Below, piece after piece: positions 54,334-62,679 of a stretch of DNA of 64,000 bases. The notes under the pieces were generated by a model that made no database searches, had not been told where the DNA came from, and saw only the letters and a program-made list of their open reading frames with translations. How positions within the stretch are numbered: position 1 is the first letter of the stretch; each line of letters opens with the position of its first letter. The stretch lies in contig NZ_FOMG01000005.1 in the NCBI RefSeq assembly GCF_900112485.1, forward strand, positions 1 through 64,000, given 5' to 3'. A program made the translations under genes and the position numbers. This stretch comes from Clostridium uliginosum (GTDB taxonomy: Bacteria; Bacillota; Clostridia; Clostridiales; Clostridiaceae).

Positions 54334-55461
54334 AGTTTTTATAAAATTTTCTAACCGATCAAAAGCTTGAGATAACATTTCTTCTGAATAGCAATAAGAT
54401 ATTCTCATATATCCCTCACCTTTTTTCCCAAAAGCCGTTCCTGGAACACAAGCTAACTTTCCTTCTTTTAACAATCGTATGCAAAACTCCTCTGATGACA
54501 TGTTAAACTTCTTAATTGATGGGAATATATAAAAAGCACCCTTAGGATCTATCACGTCTATGCTCATGCTATTTAATCTATTAATACAATAATTCTTTCT
54601 AACTTCAAAAGTATCTCTCATTTTTTTAACATCTCCAAGTGATTTCTTTAATCCTTCTAGTGCTCCCCATTGAACTATTGATGGTGCACATGAAACAGCA
54701 TATTGATGTACCTTAATTAGTTGCTTCATTAAATCTTTATTACATGCAAAATAACCTATTCTAAGTCCTGTCATTGAAAATATCTTTGAAAATCCACTTA
54801 CATATATAACTTTATCTCTAATATCAGTACTTTGAGCTACTGAATAGTATTCATCAAATATTATAGCTGAATACATTTCATCAGTTATTACTATAATATC
54901 ATTTTCCTTTATTAATTCTATTAAATCATCTCTTTGATTTTTAGATAATATAGCTCCAGTAGGATTTGAAGGAAAAGATAACAATAAATATTTAATATCT
55001 CCTTGTTTTACTTTTTCTTTGAGTTCTTCTATATTTAATGTAAAATCATCATTTAATGAATAATTTATTATATCTGCCCCTAAAATACTTGAAATACTTT
55101 CATATGCAGGATAAGCAGGTGATGGAATCAAAATTTTATCTCCTGCATTAATAAGTGCAGATAATATTATGTATAAGCCTTCACTACCACCAACTGTTAT
55201 GCAAATCTCTTCTTTATCATAATTAATATTAAACTCTTTTAAATAATTACTTATTTCTTCTCTTAACGGTTCAATTCCAGCATTTGAAGTATAATCTGTT
55301 TTATTTTCTTCAATAGCTTTAATCATTGCTCTTTTTATATCTATTGGTACATTAAAATCTGGTTGCCCAATAGTTAATGATATTGCTCCTTCAACTTGTT
55401 GAACTTTTTCGTAGAATCTTCTTATTCCTGAAATCTGTACACTTTCAACTCTCTTATTCAT
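54316..55461 (-). CDS. PLP-dependent aminotransferase, probable N-acetyl-LL-diaminopimelate aminotransferase
   Basis: 381-residue fold-type I class I/II aminotransferase. Visible are the substrate/cofactor motif SFPSNPTGAILSK, the Asp in VITDEMYSAI, PLP-lysine loop YVSGFSKIFSMTGLRIGYFA and the terminal MRISYCYSEE arginine region. It is divergently encoded next to dapH, so it may be the aminotransferase of the acetylated DAP pathway (DapX/PatA). Related aromatic or alanine aminotransferases cannot be excluded. The C-terminal LGILK and stop derive from a repeat. Confidence 0.85.
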   Translation of the reverse strand: MNKRVESVQISGIRRFYEKVQQVEGAISLTIGQPDFNVPIDIKRAMIKAIEENKTDYTSNAGIEPLREEISNYLKEFNINYDKEEICITVGGSEGLYIILSALINAGDKILIPSPAYPAYESISSILGADIINYSLNDDFTLNIEELKEKVKQGDIKYLLLSFPSNPTGAILSKNQRDDLIELIKENDIIVITDEMYSAIIFDEYYSVAQSTDIRDKVIYVSGFSKIFSMTGLRIGYFACNKDLMKQLIKVHQYAVSCAPSIVQWGALEGLKKSLGDVKKMRDTFEVRKNYCINRLNSMSIDVIDPKGAFYIFPSIKKFNMSSEEFCIRLLKEGKLACVPGTAFGKKGEGYMRISYCYSEEMLSQAFDRLENFIKTLGILK

Positions 55462-55480
55462 TAATATCGCTCCCTTTTGA

Positions 55481-55594
55481 TATATTTTCTTTCATGTGCC
55501 TTATTGCTTATCATTTCTTGTAAACAAGATCTATCTGACCTTAATAATAACTTTATGTTAAGTATACTTACTTGTTATTTTTTAATATGCCTTA
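55481..55594. repeat. Two family 2 right-end fragments in the dapH/aminotransferase gap
   Basis: TATATTTTCTTTCATGTGCCTTA at 55481-55503 (partly over the aminotransferase leader) and ACTTGTTATTTTTTAATATGCCTTA at 55569-55593, both in the same orientation. No complete palindrome is preserved. Confidence 0.55.
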
Positions 55595-55734
55595 TTACGC
55601 ATTTGTTATAAAACTATTCTACATTATTAATTAAGGTGATTCAAACTATTTGTGCTTTTATGTCTTTACCTCTTTTATTTAGTGTGGATTTTTATTATAA
55701 TGAAATTGATTGTAAATAATGAAAGGGTGATATA

Positions 55735-56445
55735 ATGTCTTATAATTTAACTGATCCATATGAAATCGCTAGATTTATTAAAGAATCTAAAAAATCAACT
55801 CCAGTCAAAGTATATGTTAATGGTGATTTAAGCGAAGCTCATATGGATAATATAGAATGGTATGGCACAAATGGGTTTTACATATTAATAGGAGAGTCTG
55901 ATGCTTTAACTAAAATAGTATTAGATAATAAACATCTTATAAAACATTTTAGAATAGAAAACGATAGAAGAAACTCTGCTATTCCTATGCTTGATTTACT
56001 TGAAGTAGAAGCTAGAATTGAGCCAGGTGCTATAATTAGAGACAAAGTTACTATTGGTAAAAATGCCGTAATAATGATGGGTGCTGTAATTAATATAGGT
56101 GCAGAAATAGGAGAAGGAACTATGGTAGATATGAATGCTGTAGTTGGTGCTCGTGGTAAGCTTGGTAAAAATGTTCATCTTGGTGCTGGCGCTGTTGTCG
56201 CTGGTGTTTTAGAGCCACCAAGCAAAGAACCTTGCATTGTTGGAGATAACGCTTTAATAGGTGCTAATGCTGTAATTCTTGAAGGAGTTAAGATTGGTAT
56301 TGGTTCAGTTGTTGCTGCTGGATCTGTTGTTGTTTCAGATGTAGCTGATGGTGTTGTTGTTGCAGGTTCACCTGCTAAGGTTATTAAATCAGTAGATGAT
56401 AAAACAAAAGGTAAAACTCAAATTTTAGACGATTTAAGAAAATAA
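55735..56445 (+). CDS. dapH: Tetrahydrodipicolinate N-acetyltransferase
   Basis: 236 residues. A short N-terminal alpha/beta domain ([20 protein letters not shown]) precedes a left-handed beta-helix of hexapeptide repeats ([20 protein letters not shown] to [20 protein letters not shown]). Matches the DapD/DapH N-acetyl branch, which acetylates tetrahydrodipicolinate with acetyl-CoA. Together with asd-dapA-dapB it indicates the acetylase pathway to meso-DAP and lysine. SD AAAGGGTG. Monocistronic with a terminator. Confidence 0.95.
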   Translation: MSYNLTDPYEIARFIKESKKSTPVKVYVNGDLSEAHMDNIEWYGTNGFYILIGESDALTKIVLDNKHLIKHFRIENDRRNSAIPMLDLLEVEARIEPGAIIRDKVTIGKNAVIMMGAVINIGAEIGEGTMVDMNAVVGARGKLGKNVHLGAGAVVAGVLEPPSKEPCIVGDNALIGANAVILEGVKIGIGSVVAAGSVVVSDVADGVVVAGSPAKVIKSVDDKTKGKTQILDDLRK

Positions 56446-56457
56446 ACATACATATAA

Positions 56458-56489
56458 AAAGAGGATTTCAAAAATATGAAATCCTCTTT
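56458..56489 (+). terminator. Intrinsic terminator of dapH
   Basis: AAAGAGGATTTCA / TGAAATCCTCTTT perfect stem with a 6-base loop, then TCTTA. Confidence 0.88.
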
Positions 56490-56519
56490 CTTATATTATA
56501 CATTATCAAAAATCATTGC

Positions 56520-56591
56520 TAAGGCACATTCAAAAAATAATAGACCAGTATGCATATATATTTGGTCTATTATTTTCTTTCATGTGCCTAA
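56520..56591. repeat. Family 2 palindromic repeat, best-preserved short copy
   Basis: TAAGGCACATTCAAAAAATA and TATTTTCTTTCATGTGCCTAA ends, arms AATAATAGACC / GGTCTATTATT, centre AGTATGCATA. It follows the SSB-like gene stop (56599) on the minus strand and can act as its terminator. Confidence 0.85.
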
Positions 56592-56598
56592 GCTAATT

Positions 56599-57249
56599 TT
56601 ATACTGCGCCTTCTTGGTTTGAAGATTCTTCTCTTTCTACCTTCTCCATTTTAGAAATTGACACCTCATACGCAATTTTTCTAATACTCTCTGTATCTGA
56701 AACCTTTTTTTGATACTCTCTACTTTGAACTCTTCCCCATACTCTAATATTATCTCCAACACTTAATGTTTGGCAAAATCTTGAATTTCTTCCCCACGCA
56801 ATTGTTGGAATATAATCAGATTTATTATATGCTCTGTTTACAGCAAGCAATACATCTGCAATTTCACGACCAAATGGAGTTGTTCTATAAATTGGTTCTT
56901 TGCAAATATACCCATCTAAGAATATTTCATTAGGATTTTTACTTCTTTCTATGCATGGTTCAATGTTACGTGCAAAAACAGTAAGTATAAGCTTATTAGA
57001 TCCATCTATAAACTTATTATAAGATCTTAATTGACCCTCAACGATTACATCAGACCCCATCTCCAATTGTATATTACTAATCAATCTTTCTGAAACAGTT
57101 ATATTTAACTTGTCCACTGAATCACTTAACCTCATCACATCTAAATCAAAAGTATAAAATCCTTCTCCATACATTTCATGACTAAATTCTAATTCAGATG
57201 TTACTTTACCCTCAAGGTAAATTTTGTTATTTAACATTAAATTATCCAT
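56599..57249 (-). CDS. Single-stranded DNA-binding (SSB-like) protein with two OB folds
   Basis: 216 residues. Two tandem OB-fold segments: KIYLEGKVTSELEFSHEMYG (first) and EIFLDGYICKEPIYRTTPFG (second). The second contains the SSB-type TPFGREIADVLLAVNRAY...IPTIAWGRNSRFCQTLSVGD and ends IWGRVQSREYQKK-like. No acidic C-terminal SSB tail is seen. It is not the classic replicative SSB; a specialised role is likely. The frame opens at 57267, but GAGGGG supports ATG 57249. Confidence 0.82.
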   Translation of the reverse strand: MDNLMLNNKIYLEGKVTSELEFSHEMYGEGFYTFDLDVMRLSDSVDKLNITVSERLISNIQLEMGSDVIVEGQLRSYNKFIDGSNKLILTVFARNIEPCIERSKNPNEIFLDGYICKEPIYRTTPFGREIADVLLAVNRAYNKSDYIPTIAWGRNSRFCQTLSVGDNIRVWGRVQSREYQKKVSDTESIRKIAYEVSISKMEKVEREESSNQEGAV

Positions 57250-57312
57250 TGTTACCCCTCTCTCCATAGTAAATTAATTTGCTAAACAGTGCTCCCACTA
57301 GCACTTATTACC

Positions 57313-57342
57313 ATTATAATACAAAAACTGGTTTATTTTCAA
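57313..57342 (-). promoter_or_regulatory. Promoter of the SSB-like gene
   Basis: TTGAAA (57342-57337), 18-bp spacer, TATAAT (57318-57313). The -35 overlaps the pdaB-like stop codon. A short AGTGCT / AGCACT hairpin lies in the leader at 57288-57305. Confidence 0.7.
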
Positions 57343-58112
57343 TCTTTATTATTATTTTTATGTTGAATCCCATTTTGATCAACATAATATTCATCAAAAT
57401 ATATTAGTTCTCCTACTGTTTTAAACTCATATCCTTGGTCTTTTAGTTCTTTTATAATTTTTTCTAAGTTAGCTGGAGTATATTTTGCATTGTTGTGGAA
57501 AAGTAATATTGAACCAGGCGCTACTTTTTTCATTACTTTATTATATTCCACATCTTGTCCTGATTCTTTCCAATCAACAGAATCTGCATTCCATTGTATA
57601 GGCATATATCCTAATTTTTTTACTTTCCTTAAAGCTTGCTTGTTATAATCTCCACTTGGAAATCTAAATAGCTTAGGTTTTTCTCCTATGTGTTTTTCAA
57701 TAATTTCATCAGTTTTTTTTAATTCTTCTTCTATTCTTGTTTCGCTTATTTGTGAAAAGTTTGGATGAATATAACTATGGCTACCTATTTCATTTCCTCC
57801 CTCCTTTATAGCCTTTAATTTATCAACATTTTCATCACTATAGTTAACCCAACCTCCCATTATAAAAAATGTTCCTTTTACATTGTATTTATTTAATATT
57901 TCTAATATGCTTTTAAGATTATCATTTTCTGCCCAATTTACATCAAATGTCAAACTAACAGCTTTATCTTTAGAATCTACAGAATATATAGGATGCTCCT
58001 CTTCTATATTTGCAGATATAACTTGATTATTTTTATTAATACCTACTGACATAAATATTAAACAAGAGATCAATAATAAATCTAAAAATATCCTACATTT
58101 TTTCCATTTCAA
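57339..58112 (-). CDS. PdaB-like polysaccharide deacetylase (sporulation type)
   Basis: 257 residues, TTG start nine bases after GGGGGAG. N-terminal signal/anchor (FLDLLLISCLIFMSVGI), then a NodB domain: motif 1 LTFDVNWAENDN (Asn-Trp variant typical of PdaB), HSYIHPNFSQ metal motif, RFPSGDYNKQALRK motif 3, and LLFHNNAKYTP in place of the LLH(D) motif. PdaB is needed for late sporulation and spore stability in Bacillus. Two deacetylases (this and 2793) support an endospore former. Confidence 0.87.
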   Translation of the reverse strand: MKWKKCRIFLDLLLISCLIFMSVGINKNNQVISANIEEEHPIYSVDSKDKAVSLTFDVNWAENDNLKSILEILNKYNVKGTFFIMGGWVNYSDENVDKLKAIKEGGNEIGSHSYIHPNFSQISETRIEEELKKTDEIIEKHIGEKPKLFRFPSGDYNKQALRKVKKLGYMPIQWNADSVDWKESGQDVEYNKVMKKVAPGSILLFHNNAKYTPANLEKIIKELKDQGYEFKTVGELIYFDEYYVDQNGIQHKNNNKD

Positions 58113-58129
58113 TACTCATCGCTCCCCCT

Positions 58130-58238
58130 ATAAGGCACGTTCTCATAATAGATAAGCTATAAGTCAAAAATACCTCCTTGCTTGACGCCAAAAATATGCA
58201 TCGCATCTTTAACTCTCTATTTTCTTTTATATGCCTAA
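58130..58238. repeat. Family 2 repeat, medium copy (109 bp)
   Basis: TAAGGCACGTTC and ATATGCCTAA ends, arms ATAATAGATAAG...CTCTCTATTTTC, inner CCAAAAATATGCATCGCATC (compare AAAATATACGTCGCATC of other long copies). It lies just upstream of the pdaB-like gene. Confidence 0.65.
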
Positions 58239-58338
58239 TTTTTTAAACGCATTAATTATTATTAATTCTAAATATATTCACTAAACAATATTTTATGATA
58301 TAATAGAAGTATTATTTCAATAATTATGGGGGTAGTTT

Positions 58339-58872
58339 ATGTACGAAAGTTCATCAGAATTAGCAGAAAATAAGTTATTAATGTTATATGTATTAAAGTC
58401 AATAAAAGATCCAATATCTAACACTCAACTTACCGAAATAGTTCTTGAAAATAACTTCATTAATTACTTCACGCTTCAACAATATCTGTGTGAGTTAGAG
58501 GGTTCAGATTTCGTTAAATACAAAGAAATTAATGATAAAAATTTATTGTATTTAACAAAAAAAGGAGATACTGTCCTATCATTATTTAAAGATAGAATAT
58601 CCCCTTCAAAAATTTCTATTATTGATAAATATCTAAAAGATAAATTAGAACTTATAAAAAAAGAACTTACTATACATAGTGATTATACATTAGATGGTGA
58701 TGATACTTTTATAGTAGATTTAAAAGCTTTAGAAAATCAAAGCTTACTTATGGAACTTAAATTAACAGTCCCATCAAAAAAGCAAGCTGTTCTCCTTTGT
58801 AATAAATGGAAAGAGAACCCATCAGATATATATACTAATATTATAAATATGTTATTTAGTGAGAATCTTTAA
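58339..58872 (+). CDS. DUF4364 family protein
   Basis: 177 residues. The N-terminal half looks like a winged helix (KLLMLYVLKSIKDPISNTQL, FTLQQYLCELEGSDFVKY, LLYLTKKGDTVLSLF); the rest is an alpha/beta domain. This is the DUF4364 plan of clostridial proteins, possibly DNA-binding regulators, but no target is known. SD GGGGGTAG. Its last 17 bases overlap the convergent beta-propeller gene. Confidence 0.8.
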   Translation: MYESSSELAENKLLMLYVLKSIKDPISNTQLTEIVLENNFINYFTLQQYLCELEGSDFVKYKEINDKNLLYLTKKGDTVLSLFKDRISPSKISIIDKYLKDKLELIKKELTIHSDYTLDGDDTFIVDLKALENQSLLMELKLTVPSKKQAVLLCNKWKENPSDIYTNIINMLFSENL

Positions 58873-59746
58873 TCAGGATCATGGCATTAGGCTCAATTCC
58901 TATTGCTATGGTCTTTATATTTTTTTCTTTTAAATTTACTACCTTTAATTGTCCATTTAAATAATCTCCAACAAAAACACTCTCGTCAACTTTAATTATT
59001 CCACGAGGCATGCCACCAACAAAAATCTTACTTTCCTCTTTTAGTTTATTTAAATTAACAATACTTATACATCCTTCTACTAAATTAGACACATAAAGGT
59101 ACTCACTATCTTCCCATAAATCTACAGGTGAAATACCTACATTAATTTTTCCTTGTAAAGTTAGATTTTCTAATGAAATTATAGATATACTTCCATTTAC
59201 ATCATGTCCTACATAACTTTCACAAACATATAAATATTTTTTATTTTGGGAAACAATTATTTTAGTAGGATATTCTTCACATCTAATTCTTTTTATTTCT
59301 TTATTATCTATACAATCAATTACCGATATGCTATTCTCACACATGTTACTTATAAATGCATTATTACCTTCATTAAATATTGCAATGCTATGCGGAAACG
59401 CTCCTGTTGGCAACTCAAAATTAACCTTCCTATTAAGTAAATCATATATAATTAATGAATTAGATTCTCCACATAAAACATATGCTTTATCATTATAAAC
59501 TGCTAAATCATTAGGATGTGCTCCAATATAAAAACTATTTTCTTCTTTAAAAGTTTCTATATTTATTGAAGATATCGTGTTGTTGTAATTATTTGCCACC
59601 AAAAGTTTTTCTCCATATAGGGATAATCCATGAGGACCAAATGCTGATTCTCCAAGAGATAAACTCAAAGTTTTAATATTTAAAGTTTTAACATCCATTT
59701 TATTTAAAGTATCTGATCCAGTATTACATAAAATAATTGACTTCAT
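58856..59746 (-). CDS. YncE-like beta-propeller protein
   Basis: About 296 residues composed of repeated 40-45-residue blades, e.g. FGPHGLSLYGEKLLVANNYN, GAFPHSIAIFNEGNNAFISN, GISPVDLWEDSEYLYVSNLV and GGMPRGIIKVDESVFVGDYL. This is the seven-bladed YncE/NHL-type propeller. No signal peptide is evident. Function unknown; related proteins bind ligands or DNA. The frame is open to 59803, but AAGAGG before ATG 59746 fixes the start. Confidence 0.8.
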   Translation of the reverse strand: MKSIILCNTGSDTLNKMDVKTLNIKTLSLSLGESAFGPHGLSLYGEKLLVANNYNNTISSINIETFKEENSFYIGAHPNDLAVYNDKAYVLCGESNSLIIYDLLNRKVNFELPTGAFPHSIAIFNEGNNAFISNMCENSISVIDCIDNKEIKRIRCEEYPTKIIVSQNKKYLYVCESYVGHDVNGSISIISLENLTLQGKINVGISPVDLWEDSEYLYVSNLVEGCISIVNLNKLKEESKIFVGGMPRGIIKVDESVFVGDYLNGQLKVVNLKEKNIKTIAIGIEPNAMILIKDSH

Positions 59747-59901
59747 TTGACCTCTTCCCCCTTGGATAATCATCTTTGTATTTATAATATATTCTAAAAA
59801 CATATTATTGCGACAACTTATTTTCTCTAATATCTTTATTTATTGACAAATTACTACTATAATTAAATATACTAATATATTATTTAGGTATTTAAAATTT
59901 A

Positions 59902-60126
59902 GGCTCTGTTTTAATATAGTGTTGATATTGTTACTTTTTTGTTCAATGAGCATTAGAATTTGACTTTTAGAACTCTTAATGAGTCTTGTCACATTAATTG
60001 CTTGTCCGAAGCTTGTCTTTGGAGCAAGCTGAAATGGTACTATACCTCATTTAGATGTTCTTAAGTCCAATTCTTTAGCGCACTGAACAATATATAACAA
60101 TATCAACACGGTTTTAAAATAGAGCC
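59902..60126. mobile_element. Family 1 MITE-like element, 225 bp, with 8-bp target duplication
   Basis: Best-preserved long copy. Left end GGCTCTGTTTTAATATAGTG then TTGATATTGTTA, right end TAACAATATCAACACGG then TTTTAAAATAGAGCC, a 32-33 bp inverted repeat with few mismatches. Flanked by perfect direct repeats AAAATTTA (59894-59901, 60127-60134). The interior is homologous to 1278-1501 in opposite orientation and is itself an inverted repeat. No ORF. Its right end is 41 bp upstream of the TSCPD gene. Confidence 0.92.
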
Positions 60127-60167
60127 AAAATTTAATAATGCCTTATAGATAGGGGGAAACTTAGAAT

Positions 60168-60413
60168 ATGTTTTCATATAAAACTCACGGTGTATGCTCA
60201 TCTTCTATTAACATTGAAATTGAAAATAATAAAATATTATCAGTTGATTTTGTAGGTGGATGTCCTGGAAATCTTCTCGGTATTGGGGAATTAGTAAAAG
60301 GAATGGACATTGATTTAGCAATCAGTAAACTGCAAGGTATTAAATGCAAGAGCAAAGATACATCTTGCCCAGATCAATTAGCTAATGCCTTAATTGAGTG
60401 GAAATCAAAGTAA
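60168..60413 (+). CDS. TSCPD domain protein (TIGR03905 type)
   Basis: 81 residues. Starts MFSYKTHGVCSSSINIEIEN, contains GGCPGNLLGIGELVKG and ends with the name-giving TSCPDQLANAL. The same domain forms the C-terminal part of some ribonucleotide reductases. Stand-alone copies are common in clostridia, function unknown; the cysteines suggest metal or redox chemistry. SD AGGGGGAAA. A MITE is inserted immediately upstream. Confidence 0.85.
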   Translation: MFSYKTHGVCSSSINIEIENNKILSVDFVGGCPGNLLGIGELVKGMDIDLAISKLQGIKCKSKDTSCPDQLANALIEWKSK

Positions 60414-60455
60414 TTACTATATTAGATATCTCATTGCAAATAAAATATCTTCAAA

Positions 60456-60518
60456 AAAAGAGTGGCTTGAATATAGAACTTAGGTATTTTCAAAGTTCTA
60501 TATTCAAGCTACTCTTTT
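60456..60518 (+). terminator. Strong intrinsic terminator after the TSCPD gene
   Basis: A 24-bp near-perfect stem (AGAGTGGCTTGAATATAGAA and its complement) with a 12-base loop, flanked by A7 and T4, so possibly bidirectional. Confidence 0.92.
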
Positions 60519-60519
60519 A

Positions 60520-60682
60520 TTAAGGCACATTCAAAAAAATAATAGATCAATATTTTTGTCTATTTTAATCATACTGCGTCATCAAATTCAGCTAATAGCT
60601 CGCTATTAACTGAACTTGCCTCCTTGTTTGAAACCAAATATACGACACATCTTTGATCTATTATTTCCTTTCATATGCATAA
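60520..60682. repeat. Family 2 repeat, long copy (163 bp)
   Basis: TTAAGGCACATTC and CATATGCATAA ends; arms AATAATAGATCA / TGATCTATTATT; inner CATACTGCGTCATC and CAAATATACGACACATC. It lies directly after the stop codon of the HIRAN-domain gene. Confidence 0.75.
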
Positions 60683-60683
60683 A

Positions 60684-62657
60684 TTATTGTATATAGTTGT
60701 CTTCTTTTCCTGTCAATAATGATAATGTTGTTGTTATTTCATTTATTACATCTTTATAGCTTAAATAAATCATAATTACAATATATTCATAGTCATCACT
60801 TATTTTCTCTATTATTCCATAAAAATATTTTCCTTTATCCATCAAATTTTTCAGAATCAAATTGTTTGTTCTTGGTATATATCCTAATATATAGCCTGTT
60901 TCAAATACTATTTGAATTGCATTTTCATCATACGGATTATTATATTCTCTGTTTAAGTACAATATTTCTCCTTCTGCTAAAAGATCATCTACCTCAGACA
61001 TATCTACATATTGTGTACCAGCAACTTCAGTAGACATTATATAAATATCTTTAACATGTGGAATTACTTCTATATCTTTTACATCTACATACTCTTTTTT
61101 CTTAGCATTAGATTTACTTAATAAAGATGTTAATGAAACTTTCACACTTGCTACTTTCTCTGTTTTAATTGCAGATTCTATAACCTTCGTATCTGTTAAA
61201 TCAAACTTATCTTTAATTTTATTTAAATTTTTAATAGCTTGAATACGAGTTTCTACCAATTTAGCTTTCAGTGCACTTAAATTTGTTTCTTTATATTCAT
61301 CGGGGAAATCCTCATATTTCATGCCTTTAATTAAGAAATAAAAACAAACATGTTCTAAATCTTCTATATCTAAATCTTCTATCTTAATATCATCTTGGCC
61401 TTTTAAAATATCAACAATTGACAATTTCTCTAATACAGTTTTAAACACAACTTTTTTTATTGCCCTACTTCCATACTCAAATGCGTATCTATATAATGCT
61501 GGATTAGTAAAATCTCTTCTTATAATAAGTTCAAATTCACTTTTTTTAAGTTTAAATGAAGTTTTCTCCACTGAACTTATTATTATCTCAGTATCAATTT
61601 CTATATTACCAAGTTCCGTTAAAATAATATCCTGCCAAATATCCTTTTTATATATTTTTTCTGAAAGACTTATTATTTTACTATATTCTGTTTCTAGATA
61701 TGATAGTTTATTAGTATTTTCTAAATTACTCTCTTCTACTATTAATGCTTCGATTGAATATATCATTGATATTACTCCATATAAAGAGTATATATCTTTT
61801 CCATATTTATCAACTAAATTTAAGAACTCAAAACACACTTTTAATCCATCATCAATATCATCTATTGTATACTCAGAAAATAATATGCTAAATGACTTTG
61901 ATGTAGCTTTAATATTTTCGTTATTAAATTTTTTAGTTTTTAAGTAACTTAAAATATCTAAAGGTAGAATAGTATAAGATAAGCATTCTATATCACCTAA
62001 GTTGTCTTCCATTCCTTCCTCTATCAACCATTCTTTTATCTCATAACTTATAGGTTGTAGTGCTTGTATACACAGTGCCTTACCATATCCTTTTGATTTT
62101 TTAGCTAAATTAAATATTTTATTGTTAGCATTTTTCATAGACTCATATACTTTAATAACATAAAAAATATATTCGTTGCTAATAGATAGTGTTTCTAAAA
62201 TAGATTCTATTTCATCAGGCTTAATAACGCATGACATCATTAGTGCAAGCTTAATTTCCTCACTTGAATTTCCTTGATGAAGTAATATGTTAACCATATT
62301 ACTTAAATCTACAATGTATTCAGGATATTCCTCAATAATTGCTTTAAAGATCTTTAAAAATACCTCATAATAATCAATTATTGGATTTAATGTTATATGT
62401 CCTCTAAGATCACTTAAAACATCTTTTGTATTATTATAATTTAATAAAATTTTTATAAGCTTATTAGCTAATTTAATCTTCTCACAAATTTCTAAAGGCT
62501 TTATTTTTTCAAAAATCACTTTAAACTCTCTTATCCCTGTTACTCCAAAGTCCTGATAGCTATAGGGTACGCCTAATTTTTTATCACAAAACTCTTTTAA
62601 TTCTTGATATATTGATTTTTTCCCACCTGTCAATATATCATCTTTTACTTTACTCAT
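60684..62657 (-). CDS. Large helical protein with C-terminal HIRAN domain
   Basis: 657 residues. Residues 1-about 540 are a Leu/Ile/Glu-rich helical array of unknown family, possibly HEAT-like. The C-terminus (about 545-640) fits a HIRAN domain: EVAGTQYVDMSEVDDLLAEG, YLNREYNNPYDENAIQIVFE, GYILGYIPRTNN. HIRAN domains bind DNA ends or stalled-fork structures and are often fused to SNF2 helicases; here no helicase or nuclease motif is present. Located 22 bp after folC in the same direction. Confidence 0.75.
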   Translation of the reverse strand: MSKVKDDILTGGKKSIYQELKEFCDKKLGVPYSYQDFGVTGIREFKVIFEKIKPLEICEKIKLANKLIKILLNYNNTKDVLSDLRGHITLNPIIDYYEVFLKIFKAIIEEYPEYIVDLSNMVNILLHQGNSSEEIKLALMMSCVIKPDEIESILETLSISNEYIFYVIKVYESMKNANNKIFNLAKKSKGYGKALCIQALQPISYEIKEWLIEEGMEDNLGDIECLSYTILPLDILSYLKTKKFNNENIKATSKSFSILFSEYTIDDIDDGLKVCFEFLNLVDKYGKDIYSLYGVISMIYSIEALIVEESNLENTNKLSYLETEYSKIISLSEKIYKKDIWQDIILTELGNIEIDTEIIISSVEKTSFKLKKSEFELIIRRDFTNPALYRYAFEYGSRAIKKVVFKTVLEKLSIVDILKGQDDIKIEDLDIEDLEHVCFYFLIKGMKYEDFPDEYKETNLSALKAKLVETRIQAIKNLNKIKDKFDLTDTKVIESAIKTEKVASVKVSLTSLLSKSNAKKKEYVDVKDIEVIPHVKDIYIMSTEVAGTQYVDMSEVDDLLAEGEILYLNREYNNPYDENAIQIVFETGYILGYIPRTNNLILKNLMDKGKYFYGIIEKISDDYEYIVIMIYLSYKDVINEITTTLSLLTGKEDNYIQ

Positions 62658-62679
62658 ATAACTCTCACTCCCTCCTGTA

